DNA from: Dinoroseobacter sp034111085
GTDB taxonomy: Bacteria; Pseudomonadota; Alphaproteobacteria; Rhodobacterales; Rhodobacteraceae
Assembly (NCBI GenBank): GCA_034111085.1
Contig: JAWUXZ010000034.1
Coordinates: 186,001-250,000, forward strand
Length of the DNA: 64,000 nucleotides
Direction: 5' to 3'
The position numbers and the translations under genes are program-made. Positions 35,362-44,513 of the stretch are shown here, one piece after another. Position 1 is the first letter of the stretch. Every line of letters starts with the position of its first letter. The notes below the pieces were generated by a model. It ran no database searches. It worked only from the letters and a program-made list of their open reading frames with translations, and had not been told where the DNA came from.

Positions 35362-36777
35362 ATGTTTCTAAGCATTTTCGACATCTTCAAGATTGGGATC
35401 GGTCCGTCCTCGTCCCACACAATGGGTCCAATGACCGCCGCTTCGCGTTTTCTCGACGATCTACGCGGTGCGCGCGACAAGGAACCCGGTGCGGGCGAAC
35501 TGGCTTCGCTTGGTGCGTCCCTGCACGGATCGCTTGCGTTCACCGGTAAGGGCCACGCCACCGACCGCGCTGTTGTGCTGGGCTTTATGGGTTATCTGCC
35601 ACACACGCTCGATCCTGACCGGGCTGAGGCTGAGGAGGCCGAGGTTTTTGCACGCGGAACAGTGTGTCCCGAAGGGTTGGGCGAGTTGATTTTCCGGCCC
35701 GGCGAGGATCTGATCTTCGACTACGACAAGACACTGCCCGGCCACCCAAACGGCATGATTCTGAGCGCGTTCGATACCGCCGGGAACCTCTATATGCAGG
35801 AGACGTACTATTCCATCGGCGGTGGTTTCGTGATGACCGAAGCCGAGATGGAGGCGCGCGATACCGGCGGCGCGGATGCGTTCCATGCCGAAAAGGCCGA
35901 GGCCGGGTTTCCCTATCCCTTTGGCAGTGCTGTTGAGATGCTGGAAATGGGCCGCACTTCCGGCAAGACTATTGCCCAGATGAAATGGGAGAACGAGCGC
36001 GCTTTGATGACCGAGCACGAGTTGGCCGACGGCATCGATCGCATCCGCACCGCTATGTTCAATTGCATCGATCGGGGGCTGCGCATCGACGGTGAATTGC
36101 CGGGCGGCTTGCGCGTCAAACGCCGTGCCAAGAAAATCCACGAAAGCCTACGTGCCGAAGAAGGCCGCAACCTCGCCCAGCCCCACGTCGCCAATGACTG
36201 GATGATCGTCTATGCCATGGCCGTGAACGAAGAAAACGCCGCAGGTGGCCGCGTCGTGACCTCGCCCACAAACGGGGCCGCAGGCGTGGTGCCAAGTGTG
36301 CTGCGTTACTACCGCGACCACTGCATTGGCGCCCACGCACAAGGCGGGCGCGATTTCCTGCTGACCGCCTCCGCCATCGGGGGGTTGATCAAGCACAACG
36401 CCAGCATTTCCGGGGCAGAAGTTGGGTGCCAGGGCGAGGTCGGGTCCGCCGCCTCCATGGCCGCTGCCGGGCTCTGTGCTGCGCTGGGCGGGAGCAACGA
36501 GCAGATCGAGAACGCGGCCGAGATCGCGCTAGAGCACCATCTGGGAATGACCTGCGATCCGGTCGGCGGGTTGGTGCAAGTCCCCTGCATCGAGCGTAAC
36601 GGCCTCGGCGCAATCAAAGCTGTGTCGGCCGCGTCGCTGTCTTTGCGCGGGGACGGAACCCACTTCATGCCGCTGGACAATTGCATCGAGGCCATGCGCC
36701 AAACCGGGGCGGATATGCAGTCGAAGTACAAAGAGACCTCGCTTGGCGGGTTGGCGGTGAACCTGCCGGGGTGTTAA
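35362..36777 (+). CDS. sdaA: L-serine ammonia-lyase (iron-sulfur type)
   Basis: 471-aa enzyme that deaminates L-serine to pyruvate. The start MFLSIFDIFKIGIGPSSSHTMGPM is the family signature. Cluster Cys residues lie in GCQGEVGSAASMAAAGLC, MTCDPVGG and VPCIERN. Both the beta and alpha domains are fused in one chain, as in gammaproteobacterial SdaA. It is divergent from soeA, with 242 bases between that hold no supported gene. It ends 9 bases before the convergent permease gene. Confidence 0.96.
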   Translation: MFLSIFDIFKIGIGPSSSHTMGPMTAASRFLDDLRGARDKEPGAGELASLGASLHGSLAFTGKGHATDRAVVLGFMGYLPHTLDPDRAEAEEAEVFARGTVCPEGLGELIFRPGEDLIFDYDKTLPGHPNGMILSAFDTAGNLYMQETYYSIGGGFVMTEAEMEARDTGGADAFHAEKAEAGFPYPFGSAVEMLEMGRTSGKTIAQMKWENERALMTEHELADGIDRIRTAMFNCIDRGLRIDGELPGGLRVKRRAKKIHESLRAEEGRNLAQPHVANDWMIVYAMAVNEENAAGGRVVTSPTNGAAGVVPSVLRYYRDHCIGAHAQGGRDFLLTASAIGGLIKHNASISGAEVGCQGEVGSAASMAAAGLCAALGGSNEQIENAAEIALEHHLGMTCDPVGGLVQVPCIERNGLGAIKAVSAASLSLRGDGTHFMPLDNCIEAMRQTGADMQSKYKETSLGGLAVNLPGC

Positions 36778-36786
36778 GCCTCGCCT

Positions 36787-39312
36787 CTATTCCCGCCCCC
36801 TAAGCACTTGCGCAGGCCTTGCCGCCAAGGGTCGCCACGCGAAGGCCAGCCCTGCCAGCAGCGTGGCCATCGCCCCGCCGATCACGATTGCCAGCGCGCT
36901 GATCCACTCGAACTCAAATTCCGTGTCCATCACGAAGGTCATGACGCTCCAGCCAGCCAAGCCGCCTGCGACAATCGCCACGATTCCAGCCGCAGCGCCC
37001 AGTATTGCTGACCTTAGAGCAAAGCTCGCCAATATCTGAACGCGCGCGGCACCGACGGTTTTTAGCACGGCTGCCTCGAACACCCGGCTACGCTCGCCCG
37101 CTGCTGCAGCGCCTATCAGCACCACGAACCCGGTGATCAAGGTTGCCGCGGCACCGTAGCTCGTCGCTGCCGCTAGCCCTGACAATGCCTCGGTCACGCG
37201 TTCAATGGCATCGCGCACGCGGATCGCAGTGATGTTGGGCGCATCTGCCGCAACATCGCGCAGGATCGACGCCTCGGCGGCTTCCTCGGCATAGACGGTG
37301 GCGATATGTGTGTGCGGTGCACCAGCCAAAGCGCTCGGGTTCATGGTTAAGATGAAGCCGATACCTGCGGTCGAAAAATCAACCTCGCGAAAGCTCGTGA
37401 TCTCACCCGTTATGTCGCGGCCAAGGATGTTGATGGTCAGCGCATCGCCGAGTTCCAACCCCATCTCGACCGCCTCTTCAGCCGCGAAACTGATCTGCGG
37501 CGGACCCGCGTAATCCTCAGGCCACCACTCGCCTGCCGTGATCGTCGTGTTCTCGGACGGGGCCACGGAATATGTCACGCCTCGGTCGCCTTGCAGCACC
37601 CAATGCTCGCCCGCGACATCCCGTGCTGGCGCACCGTTGATCCGTGTGATGATCCCACGCAGCATTGGGGCGCTGTCTACACGACTGACATCAGGGTCAT
37701 TTTCCACACGCTCCAAGAATGCAGGCAGTTGATCGTTCTGAATATCGACGAAGAAATAGCTGGGCGCGATGCTGGGTAAATCACGCTCAATCGCGCCACG
37801 TAGATTGCTGTCGATTTGCCCGACGCTGGCCAGAACAGCGAGGCCCAGACCCAGTGACAGCACCACACTTGTCGTCTCACCACCCGGACCACCGACTGCA
37901 CCAAGCGCCAAGCGCAGCGAGGTTCGTCCGCGCACGAGTTTGGAGCGCGCCAATCGCTGCGCCGCACGCCGAACAAGCCACGCAGACAAGGTTAACAGGA
38001 GCAGCGATCCAAGGATGCCGCCCGTTGCCCCCAGCGTAAGTCGCCAGGTGCCCGAGAACCACGTTGCCAACCCGATCAGCGCCACCAAAGCCAAGCCAAT
38101 TGCGGCGATATACCGTGCTCGCGGCCAAGCGCGCACAGGCCCTGACGCATCTCGAAACAGGGCCGCTGCGCGCACTTGTTCGGTTCGTGCCAAGGGCCAC
38201 AGCGTGAAGACAAGCGCCGTCAACGCGCCGTATATTGCGGCCTCAAACAGCGGCCCGGGATGCACGCCGAACGCCGCTGGGATCGGCAGACGCGCCTCGA
38301 TGATCGGCGCAAAGATCAGGGGCAGCACTGCGCCAAGCAACAAGCCCAAGGCGATACCGACCAACGACAGAATACCAATTTGAATCAAATAGGCGGCAAA
38401 GATGGTTCGCCCTTCCGCCCCGAGCGTCTTCAGGGTCGCGATCACCCCGGTTTTGCTATCCAGATATGACCGCACCGCCGCCGACACGCCGACACCGCCC
38501 ACCGCCAAGCCCGCCAAACCGACCAGCACCAGAAACGCACCGATCCGGTCCACGAATTCCGAGATCCCCGGCGCACCGTTGCGGCTGTCGCGCCACCGCA
38601 GCCCGCTCTCGGCAAATTGCGCCTCGGCCTCGGCTTCCAGCGCGTCTAACTCTGCACCCGCAGGCAGTGCCAATCGGTAGGCGCTGTCAAATAAGGTGCC
38701 CGGCTCTAGCAGGGACGAGTTCGCCAAGTCGGAGGTCAGCACGATGCTGCGCGGCCCCAAACCAAAGCCGCTGCCTGCGCCGTCCGGCTCGCGCGTTAAT
38801 GCGGCCATCACCACAAATTCTTGCGTGCCCAAGCGCACAACATCGCCCAAATTTAGGCCCAGCCGATCAATCAAAACCCGCTGCGCCACGATCCCCGGCA
38901 ATCCGTTCGATCCAGCTAAAGCATTCGCCAAACTCATTTCCGGCTCTAGACCCACCGAGCCTTTCAACGGATAGGCCGCATCCACGCCCTTAACTTGCGT
39001 CAAGCCGCGCTCTGGCCCGCCGTCGCGGTCGACCACAACCATGGACCGGAAATCCACGATCTCGGAAACGGCCTCAGACTGCGCCGTCATCCACGCCAAC
39101 TCGTCTTCTTCGGCAAATCGGTAGGTGAACGCAATTGACGCGTCGCCGCCAAGGATCACCGCGCCTTCGCGTGCGAGCCCTTCTTGGATCGAAACCCGCA
39201 CGGACCCGACCGCTGCAATTGCCGCCACGCCCAAGGCTAAACACGCCAGAAACACGTAAAATCCTTGCAAACCGCCGCGTAATTCACGTCGTGCGATCTT
39301 CCACGCGATCAT
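36787..39312 (-). CDS. ybbP: FtsX-type ABC transporter permease (YbbP-like)
   Basis: 841-aa permease with about ten membrane segments in two FtsX-like halves and large extracytoplasmic MacB-type domains. The N-terminal stretch WKIARRELRGGLQGFYVFLACLALGVAAIA is typical. The C-terminal half has FVVLIGAAAAGERSRVFEAAVLKTVGA. The ybbA ATPase overlaps it by ATGA. The ybbA-ybbP pair divergent from tesA is the arrangement seen in E. coli. Its transport substrate is not established. Confidence 0.9.
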   Translation of the reverse strand: MIAWKIARRELRGGLQGFYVFLACLALGVAAIAAVGSVRVSIQEGLAREGAVILGGDASIAFTYRFAEEDELAWMTAQSEAVSEIVDFRSMVVVDRDGGPERGLTQVKGVDAAYPLKGSVGLEPEMSLANALAGSNGLPGIVAQRVLIDRLGLNLGDVVRLGTQEFVVMAALTREPDGAGSGFGLGPRSIVLTSDLANSSLLEPGTLFDSAYRLALPAGAELDALEAEAEAQFAESGLRWRDSRNGAPGISEFVDRIGAFLVLVGLAGLAVGGVGVSAAVRSYLDSKTGVIATLKTLGAEGRTIFAAYLIQIGILSLVGIALGLLLGAVLPLIFAPIIEARLPIPAAFGVHPGPLFEAAIYGALTALVFTLWPLARTEQVRAAALFRDASGPVRAWPRARYIAAIGLALVALIGLATWFSGTWRLTLGATGGILGSLLLLTLSAWLVRRAAQRLARSKLVRGRTSLRLALGAVGGPGGETTSVVLSLGLGLAVLASVGQIDSNLRGAIERDLPSIAPSYFFVDIQNDQLPAFLERVENDPDVSRVDSAPMLRGIITRINGAPARDVAGEHWVLQGDRGVTYSVAPSENTTITAGEWWPEDYAGPPQISFAAEEAVEMGLELGDALTINILGRDITGEITSFREVDFSTAGIGFILTMNPSALAGAPHTHIATVYAEEAAEASILRDVAADAPNITAIRVRDAIERVTEALSGLAAATSYGAAATLITGFVVLIGAAAAGERSRVFEAAVLKTVGAARVQILASFALRSAILGAAAGIVAIVAGGLAGWSVMTFVMDTEFEFEWISALAIVIGGAMATLLAGLAFAWRPLAARPAQVLRGRE

Positions 39313-40010
39313 TGCGCCGCCTCGCGCGTCTGCACAGTGTCGGCTTCAATCCGGCCATCACGCAAGGTCACAACCCTGTCGCAGCGCGCGGCCAATTCGG
39401 GCGCATGGGTCACCAGAACCAGCGTTGATCCATGCAGGTCGCGTAGGCCAAACAGCATGTCCATGATCGCCTGGCCGTTGGCCCCATCGAGGTTCCCTGT
39501 TGGCTCGTCAGCTAGCAAAATATCAGGCCGAGGCGCTGCGGCGCGTGCCAAAGCAACCCTCTGCTGCTCGCCACCCGACATTTGGCTGGGGTAGTGGTGG
39601 ACGCGGTCGCCTAGCCCAACGCTCGTCAATTCCGCCTCAGCCCGCTCAAATGCGTCCGCTGCTCCGGCCAATTCCAGCGGCGTTGCGACGTTCTCCAGCG
39701 CGGTCATCGTTGGAATTAGGTGGAAGGATTGGAAAACCACCCCCATATGCCCTCTGCGGAAGCGCGCTAAAGCGTCCTCGCCCATCGCCGTCAGGTCTTG
39801 GCCGAGCGCTTGGACGCTGCCGCCCGTGGCGCGTTCCAACCCGCCCATCAGCATCAGGAGAGACGACTTGCCCGAACCCGAAGGCCCCACCAACCCGACC
39901 GTTTCGCCCCGCGTGACCTCAAGCGAGATGTCGCGCAAGATATCGACCTTTCCTGCGTTGCCCATCAGGCTCAGCTCGACATGGGACAGGGACAAAACGG
40001 CATCGGTCAT
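39309..40010 (-). CDS. ybbA: ABC transporter ATP-binding protein (YbbA-like)
   Basis: 233-aa LolD/MacB-type ATPase that would power the YbbP permease. Walker A GPSGSGKSSLL, Q-loop FQSFHLIPTMTALENV, signature MSGGEQQRVALARA, Walker B ILLADEPTGNLD and H-loop VTHAP are intact. ATG 40010 gives the usual start (MTDAVLSLSHVELS); the longer frame to 40079 runs into the divergent tesA region. The start shares the CATG at 40008-40011 with tesA. Confidence 0.92.
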   Translation of the reverse strand: MTDAVLSLSHVELSLMGNAGKVDILRDISLEVTRGETVGLVGPSGSGKSSLLMLMGGLERATGGSVQALGQDLTAMGEDALARFRRGHMGVVFQSFHLIPTMTALENVATPLELAGAADAFERAEAELTSVGLGDRVHHYPSQMSGGEQQRVALARAAAPRPDILLADEPTGNLDGANGQAIMDMLFGLRDLHGSTLVLVTHAPELAARCDRVVTLRDGRIEADTVQTREAAQ

Positions 40011-40698
40011 GGGAAGGCTCCGGGCAAAGTATACTGCTTCGATATATGGGGCGCGACGCTGTGCACTCAACCTAGCCACCGCCAGTTTTGCTGCAATTGC
40101 ACTGTGCGTCCCTGCACAGGCTGAGACGGTGATTGCGGCTTTGGGCGATAGCCTGACGCAAGGCTACGGGTTGGTGCACGAAGATGGGTTCGTCCCGCAG
40201 CTTGAGGCATGGCTGCAAATGCAGGGCGCAGACGTGCGCATCATAAATGCTGGCGTGTCCGGCGATACGACCGCAGGCGGGCTATCACGGGTGGACTGGA
40301 CGCTAACCGATGATGTCGATGTGATGATTGTCGCACTTGGTGGCAACGATCTGCTGCGCGCGATCCCACCTGAGGCCAGTCGCGCCAACCTCGACGGTAT
40401 CCTCAAGGCAGCGGGCGCGCGGGGTGTGCCTGTGTTGCTGATCGGTCTGCAAGCGCCGGGCAATTACGGCCCCGAATATAAGGCAGCATTCGACGCGATG
40501 TATCCCGAACTGGCCGAAGCCTATGGTGCGCTGCATGTGGAAAACTTCCTTGGCGCGCTTCAGACTGAGGCTGATCAGGGTGCTGCTTTGCGTGATTTCA
40601 TGCAAAGCGACGGCATCCATCCCAACACGGCAGGGGTCGCCAAGATCGTCGAGGCACTTGGCCCCGAGGTGGAAGCACTGATCGCACGGCTGAATTAA
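40009..40698 (+). CDS. tesA: Periplasmic arylesterase / acyl-CoA thioesterase I (TesA-like)
   Basis: 229-aa SGNH hydrolase. After a signal peptide (CALNLATASFAAIALCVPAQA) the catalytic blocks appear in order: GDSLTQGYG (Ser), NAGVSGDTTAGG (Gly), ALGGNDLLR (Asn) and DGIHPNTAG (Asp, His). TesA-type enzymes cleave thioesters and esters in the periplasm. ATG 40009 is the only suitable start near the signal; it overlaps the divergent ybbA ATG by two bases. Longer in-frame starts lie inside ybbA. Confidence 0.9.
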   Translation: MGRLRAKYTASIYGARRCALNLATASFAAIALCVPAQAETVIAALGDSLTQGYGLVHEDGFVPQLEAWLQMQGADVRIINAGVSGDTTAGGLSRVDWTLTDDVDVMIVALGGNDLLRAIPPEASRANLDGILKAAGARGVPVLLIGLQAPGNYGPEYKAAFDAMYPELAEAYGALHVENFLGALQTEADQGAALRDFMQSDGIHPNTAGVAKIVEALGPEVEALIARLN

Positions 40699-40706
40699 CG
40701 CCGAGG

Positions 40707-41717
40707 CTACTGCGAGGCGACAATCTGCGCAGGGGTGCGTCCGGCAAGTGTAATCTCTGAGCGCTTACTTTCGATCTGAGCGATCAGGATCGTGCGAAGG
40801 GCCGCGCGTTCTGCACCGATCATCGCGCGGATCTCGGCCTCAAATTCCTCGCGGTTGAACAGCTCGTCGAGCTTAATCACCGCGTAATCCGTCGCCAGCC
40901 AACCGACGATAAAGCCGCCCGCGCCGCCAACCGCCGCCCCAATTGGACCCAAAGGCGCGCCAATCGCAGCGCCAACGCCCGCAGCACCACCGGCGCCGGT
41001 TCCGCGCGTGGCGGTTTTCGCAGCCGTTTTGCGTCCAATCGACAGCACCAGTTTGCGCGCCACTGCACGGCTGACAATCTTTACCGCCTGCATTCCAATG
41101 CGCGCGCCCGCAACGCCCAAGACCAGCGAGATCGGTTTACCTGTCGAGGCGCGCGCGCTCGCATCCTCCAGCGCAATTCGCGTGCCTTCGGTCAAGAACC
41201 GCAGCTCCGCACCTTCCAGCGCCGTAGACAATTTCGCGTTCAAAGCCTGCTCGTAGGTTGCGTTAAACTGTGCCTCCAATGAGGACACTGACCCATCGAG
41301 GCGTTCCTGAAACCCGCCAAACAACCGCTCCTCCAGCGCGTCGCCGACCTGTCCGGTAGCGAGCTGGGCAAGTTGAGTATATTCGCCCAGCACCGAGTAG
41401 TGGAAATCCGCATAGGCCGGTATCGCCGCGTCCACGGGGCCGAACAAAAGATCGAGGTGGTTGTCCACTTGCGAAACTGTCGCCGTCTGCGCACGTGACG
41501 CTGCATCATCCACAATCGCTGCGATCTCGGCCAGCGGGATCACGCGCCTTTGTGCGTCAAAATCTCCGCGCTGAATGCCGTAACCCGTCAGGCCAATGGT
41601 CAGCATCGTGAGGGACGCAATCAAGGCCCAAAACGGCCCACCCAAACGTCGTCCACGCGCGCCCTCTGGGGCGTTCGGAACACGGACTGGGTTTTGCAAG
41701 ACAAGGGGGCTCGTCAT
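40707..41717 (-). CDS. Uncharacterised membrane-anchored protein with glycine-zipper segment
   Basis: 336 aa, no family recognised. There is one N-terminal membrane segment (about residues 29-48), then a predicted helical extracytoplasmic region with two long stretches. A Gly/Ala-rich hydrophobic segment follows (AAGVGAAIGAPLGPIGAAVG, about residues 235-265), the glycine-zipper type that can insert in membranes. A charged C-terminal helix (NREEFEAEIRAMIGAERAALR) ends it. ATG 41717 is used because AAGGAGG lies 7 bases upstream; the TTG at 41735 is worse. The next upstream gene (41742) is probably co-transcribed. Confidence 0.75.
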   Translation of the reverse strand: MTSPLVLQNPVRVPNAPEGARGRRLGGPFWALIASLTMLTIGLTGYGIQRGDFDAQRRVIPLAEIAAIVDDAASRAQTATVSQVDNHLDLLFGPVDAAIPAYADFHYSVLGEYTQLAQLATGQVGDALEERLFGGFQERLDGSVSSLEAQFNATYEQALNAKLSTALEGAELRFLTEGTRIALEDASARASTGKPISLVLGVAGARIGMQAVKIVSRAVARKLVLSIGRKTAAKTATRGTGAGGAAGVGAAIGAPLGPIGAAVGGAGGFIVGWLATDYAVIKLDELFNREEFEAEIRAMIGAERAALRTILIAQIESKRSEITLAGRTPAQIVASQ

Positions 41718-41741
41718 ATCGCGCCCTCCTTTCAAATGGGG

Positions 41742-42665
41742 CTAGGGGTCTTTGGGCTCATAGGCGGCGGTGACAATATCGACCACCAGCCGGGTCAGCG
41801 AGAAACTAACCAAGGCATTGTAGAACAGCAGTAAGATAAGGCCGAAAGGGGAAAACGCAAAGGATTGTGTCTGTTTTGCAAGCACCCAACCGGCTGTCTC
41901 GAGGCTGCGCGGCAGTCCAATGGCCCACGCCACGATATGATCGCGCGGCGGTAGAACGCTTTGGCCTTGGGAAATCGCAGCGCTGAGGTTCGGGGCGTCA
42001 GCGGCGGCAGGCGCAGGCTCAAGATACCAGCCGACCCAGAAGAACGCGGCCGTGCCGATCAGGCCCATGACAGTGGCGGCAATCGGGCCCGCAACCACCA
42101 ATACCAGATCGCGGCGGGTGTGCATGGCGGCCCATCTTGCGGCAAATGCAAGCACCAGACCGGTCGTCAAGCACAAGCCAATCGCAAGCCCGCCTTCGCG
42201 CACTGAGGCGGTCAGCGCGAAATCCGCAAGCGTCACAACCGTCGCGAGTGCTGCCACGAACCCCACAAGATGCGCCATGACCCGGCCTTGAAAAATCTCG
42301 TAAAGCCAACTGTCGGTACGCAGGATCGCGCGCCGCCACGTCATGCGCCGGATCACCGATCTGCGGTAGGTGCCGCGCCACACAAGCAGTCCTAAGACCA
42401 CCAAAAGCAAGATTGCCGGGTCGCCCACCGGATATAGCAGGCGCCATAAATGCAGGATGCCTACCGCCAGCAATCCGGCAGCAAGGCCTGCAAAATATGA
42501 CATTGGGATATGTTTTGGCATGCCTACAGGTGCTGAAATACGGGGTTTTGGCGGCTCAATCGGTTTATAGAGGCGCGGACGCAGATTGTCGCCTGCTACA
42601 GCGTTGACCTCGCCCAAACCCTGAGGTTGAGTAAGCGCTGCCTGAAACCGCGAGAACTTTGCCAT
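41742..42665 (-). CDS. Uncharacterised polytopic membrane protein
   Basis: 307 aa, no family recognised. A cytoplasmic N-terminal stretch of about 55 residues (with PRLYKPIEPPKPRI) is followed by five to six hydrophobic segments. A loop contains RRMTWRRAILRTDSW, and the end holds LLLFYNALVSFSLTRLVVDIV. ATG 42665 is used; a GTG two codons earlier is also possible. Its start shares CATG 42663-42666 with the divergent FAH-family gene. Together with the glycine-zipper gene, 24 bases downstream, it probably forms a two-gene membrane unit. Confidence 0.75.
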   Translation of the reverse strand: MAKFSRFQAALTQPQGLGEVNAVAGDNLRPRLYKPIEPPKPRISAPVGMPKHIPMSYFAGLAAGLLAVGILHLWRLLYPVGDPAILLLVVLGLLVWRGTYRRSVIRRMTWRRAILRTDSWLYEIFQGRVMAHLVGFVAALATVVTLADFALTASVREGGLAIGLCLTTGLVLAFAARWAAMHTRRDLVLVVAGPIAATVMGLIGTAAFFWVGWYLEPAPAAADAPNLSAAISQGQSVLPPRDHIVAWAIGLPRSLETAGWVLAKQTQSFAFSPFGLILLLFYNALVSFSLTRLVVDIVTAAYEPKDP

Positions 42666-43362
42666 GACCACTTACCTTTTTCCGCCCGCTCCACAGCCAA
42701 GTTTGGCCATCGAGGGGGAAGACACCTCTTATCCCGTCCACCGTATTTTCTGTGTGGGGCGAAATTATGTTGCGCATGCGACCGAGATGGGGGGCGAAGT
42801 CGACCGCGAGGCGCCGTGGTACTTCATGAAGTCCGCCCATGCCTTGGTGCTGTCTGGCGTGACGCTGCCATACCCGCCCGGCACCTCGAATTTTCACCAC
42901 GAGATGGAGCTAGTGATCGCCCTTGGTGCGCCCGCATTTCAGGTCTCGGTAGACGAGGCGATGGACGCCGTTTTCGGCTATGCTGCGGGCCTCGATATGA
43001 CCCGGCGCGATCTTCAGCAGCTCGGTAAGGACAACCGCCGCCCGTGGGATTTGGGAAAAGACATCGAGGGTGGCGCTGTGATTGGCGCTGTTTCGCGTGC
43101 TGAAGCAATGGGTGCGATTGGCCCGCAACGTATCCAACTCAGCGTCAATGGCGCGAGCAGGCAAGATGCGACTTTGGCCGATATGGTCTGGAGCGTGCCT
43201 GAGATCATCGCACATCTGTCCCAATTCTATCACCTGCAAGCGGGCGATCTGATCATGACCGGCACCCCCGCCGGGGTCGGTCCAGTGGTCGCGGGCGATG
43301 TGATTGAAGGCCAGATTGAGGGGCTTGCGCCTGTCACCCATACACTCGGCGCTGCGGAATGA
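42664..43362 (+). CDS. Fumarylacetoacetate hydrolase family protein
   Basis: 232-aa FAH-fold metal-dependent hydrolase or decarboxylase. The typical IFCVGRNYVAHATEMGG start and the metal-binding Glu/Asp motifs are present: FHHEMELVIALG and YAAGLDMTRRDLQ. The C-terminal IMTGTPAGVGPV is diagnostic. Members act on acylpyruvates, oxaloacetate or fumarylpyruvate; the substrate here is open. It is divergent from the polytopic membrane gene and overlaps the DUF2059 gene by ATGA. Confidence 0.92.
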   Translation: MTTYLFPPAPQPSLAIEGEDTSYPVHRIFCVGRNYVAHATEMGGEVDREAPWYFMKSAHALVLSGVTLPYPPGTSNFHHEMELVIALGAPAFQVSVDEAMDAVFGYAAGLDMTRRDLQQLGKDNRRPWDLGKDIEGGAVIGAVSRAEAMGAIGPQRIQLSVNGASRQDATLADMVWSVPEIIAHLSQFYHLQAGDLIMTGTPAGVGPVVAGDVIEGQIEGLAPVTHTLGAAE

Positions 43363-43910
43363 GGTTTCGCGATAACGTTATGCGCAAAACACTCCTCGCG
43401 CTCGCAACTCTTCCGTTTCTGACGCTTCCCGTTTTTGCCGATGCCGAGACGGATTCAAACTTCATCGCCGAGCGCACTGTTACCGCCGAAGCTTTGCGCG
43501 CCACGATGGAGGTTTTGGGGCCCATACTGGCCCAGGCCATCGAATTTCAACTCAGCCAAAACCAGATTGAGCTAAGCGATCCCGAAGGTTTCATAAGCCT
43601 GATCGGGCAAGAGTTTGAAGGCGTATACCTCGAAGAACTCAAAGCCCAAACCGCCGCCCTACAGCAGGAGGTTTTTACCGCAGACGAACTCGCGGGCATC
43701 GCCGCATTCTACGCAACTCCGGCAGGCGAGGCGCTGATCCTTAAGACGCCATCGCTTATGCAGCGCAGCCAACAAATCGGTGAACAACTCGGGGCATTGG
43801 CGTTGCGAGAAGCGGGGTTCCGGCTGGCGCAGCGGATCGAAGACGAGGGCATCAGTTTCACCGAAGATCCCGCCATGATGGACCGCTTGCGCGACCTGCT
43901 CGGGCGGTAA
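43359..43910 (+). CDS. DUF2059 domain protein, exported
   Basis: 183-aa protein with an N-terminal signal peptide (TLLALATLPFLTLPVFADA). The helical DUF2059-type domain includes FYATPAGEALILKTPSLMQ, the family hallmark. The start at 43359 overlaps the FAH gene (ATGA); ATG 43380 would give a shorter and more classical signal peptide. It ends directly at the end of the convergent nadD. Function unknown. Confidence 0.85.
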   Translation: MRFRDNVMRKTLLALATLPFLTLPVFADAETDSNFIAERTVTAEALRATMEVLGPILAQAIEFQLSQNQIELSDPEGFISLIGQEFEGVYLEELKAQTAALQQEVFTADELAGIAAFYATPAGEALILKTPSLMQRSQQIGEQLGALALREAGFRLAQRIEDEGISFTEDPAMMDRLRDLLGR

Positions 43911-44513
43911 CTACCAAGCCCCGCGCGCGCGGATTGCACTGCTGCTTTCCCCGCGCATCGGCACATTGACGAAACTCCATGCCGGGGCCTGCGCGTAAGC
44001 CAGCCCGAATGCATCGCGCTTGCGCACTCGGAAGGATCGGTACAGCGTTGCGGCCTTCGAGGTTCGCGCCGGAATCCGTCCACCGGGTCGGGCCAACACG
44101 CCCAAAGGCACCGCCTCGATAATCTGCTGCCAATTCTCCCAACGGTGGAACTGCGCCAGATTATCCGCACCCATCAGCCAGACAAACCGTGTGCGCGGAT
44201 AGAGCTGCTGCATCGCCTTGATCGTTTGCGCGGTATAACGCGTGCCAATCCGTGCCTCGATATCCGTGATCGTAACGCGCGGATCGTGCATCATCGCGTG
44301 CGCAGCCGCCATCCGCCGCACAAGCGGGGCAGGGCCGTGCGCCTTGAGCGGATTGCCGGGACTGACCAGCCACCACACGCCGTCCAGCCCGAAGCGTTTT
44401 AGCGCCTCGCGGGTGATATGCGCATGGCCTTCATGGGGCGGATCAAACGACCCGCCCAGCAGTCCAATCGCCTGACCCGGACGGGCGGCGGGCAGATCAA
44501 ATCGTGGGATCAC
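43911..44513 (-). CDS. nadD: Nicotinate-nucleotide adenylyltransferase
   Basis: 200-aa nucleotidyltransferase that makes NaAD from NaMN and ATP. The nucleotide motif GGSFDPPHEGHAHI holds the HxGH signature. Further family regions are WWLVSPGNPLK, FVWLMGADNLAQFHRW and the late SSSAIRARG (the ISSTxIR motif). Start GTG 44513 overlaps the aldo-keto reductase stop as GTGA. NAD synthesis is completed by nadE at 57656, elsewhere in the window. Confidence 0.94.
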   Translation of the reverse strand: MIPRFDLPAARPGQAIGLLGGSFDPPHEGHAHITREALKRFGLDGVWWLVSPGNPLKAHGPAPLVRRMAAAHAMMHDPRVTITDIEARIGTRYTAQTIKAMQQLYPRTRFVWLMGADNLAQFHRWENWQQIIEAVPLGVLARPGGRIPARTSKAATLYRSFRVRKRDAFGLAYAQAPAWSFVNVPMRGESSSAIRARGAW

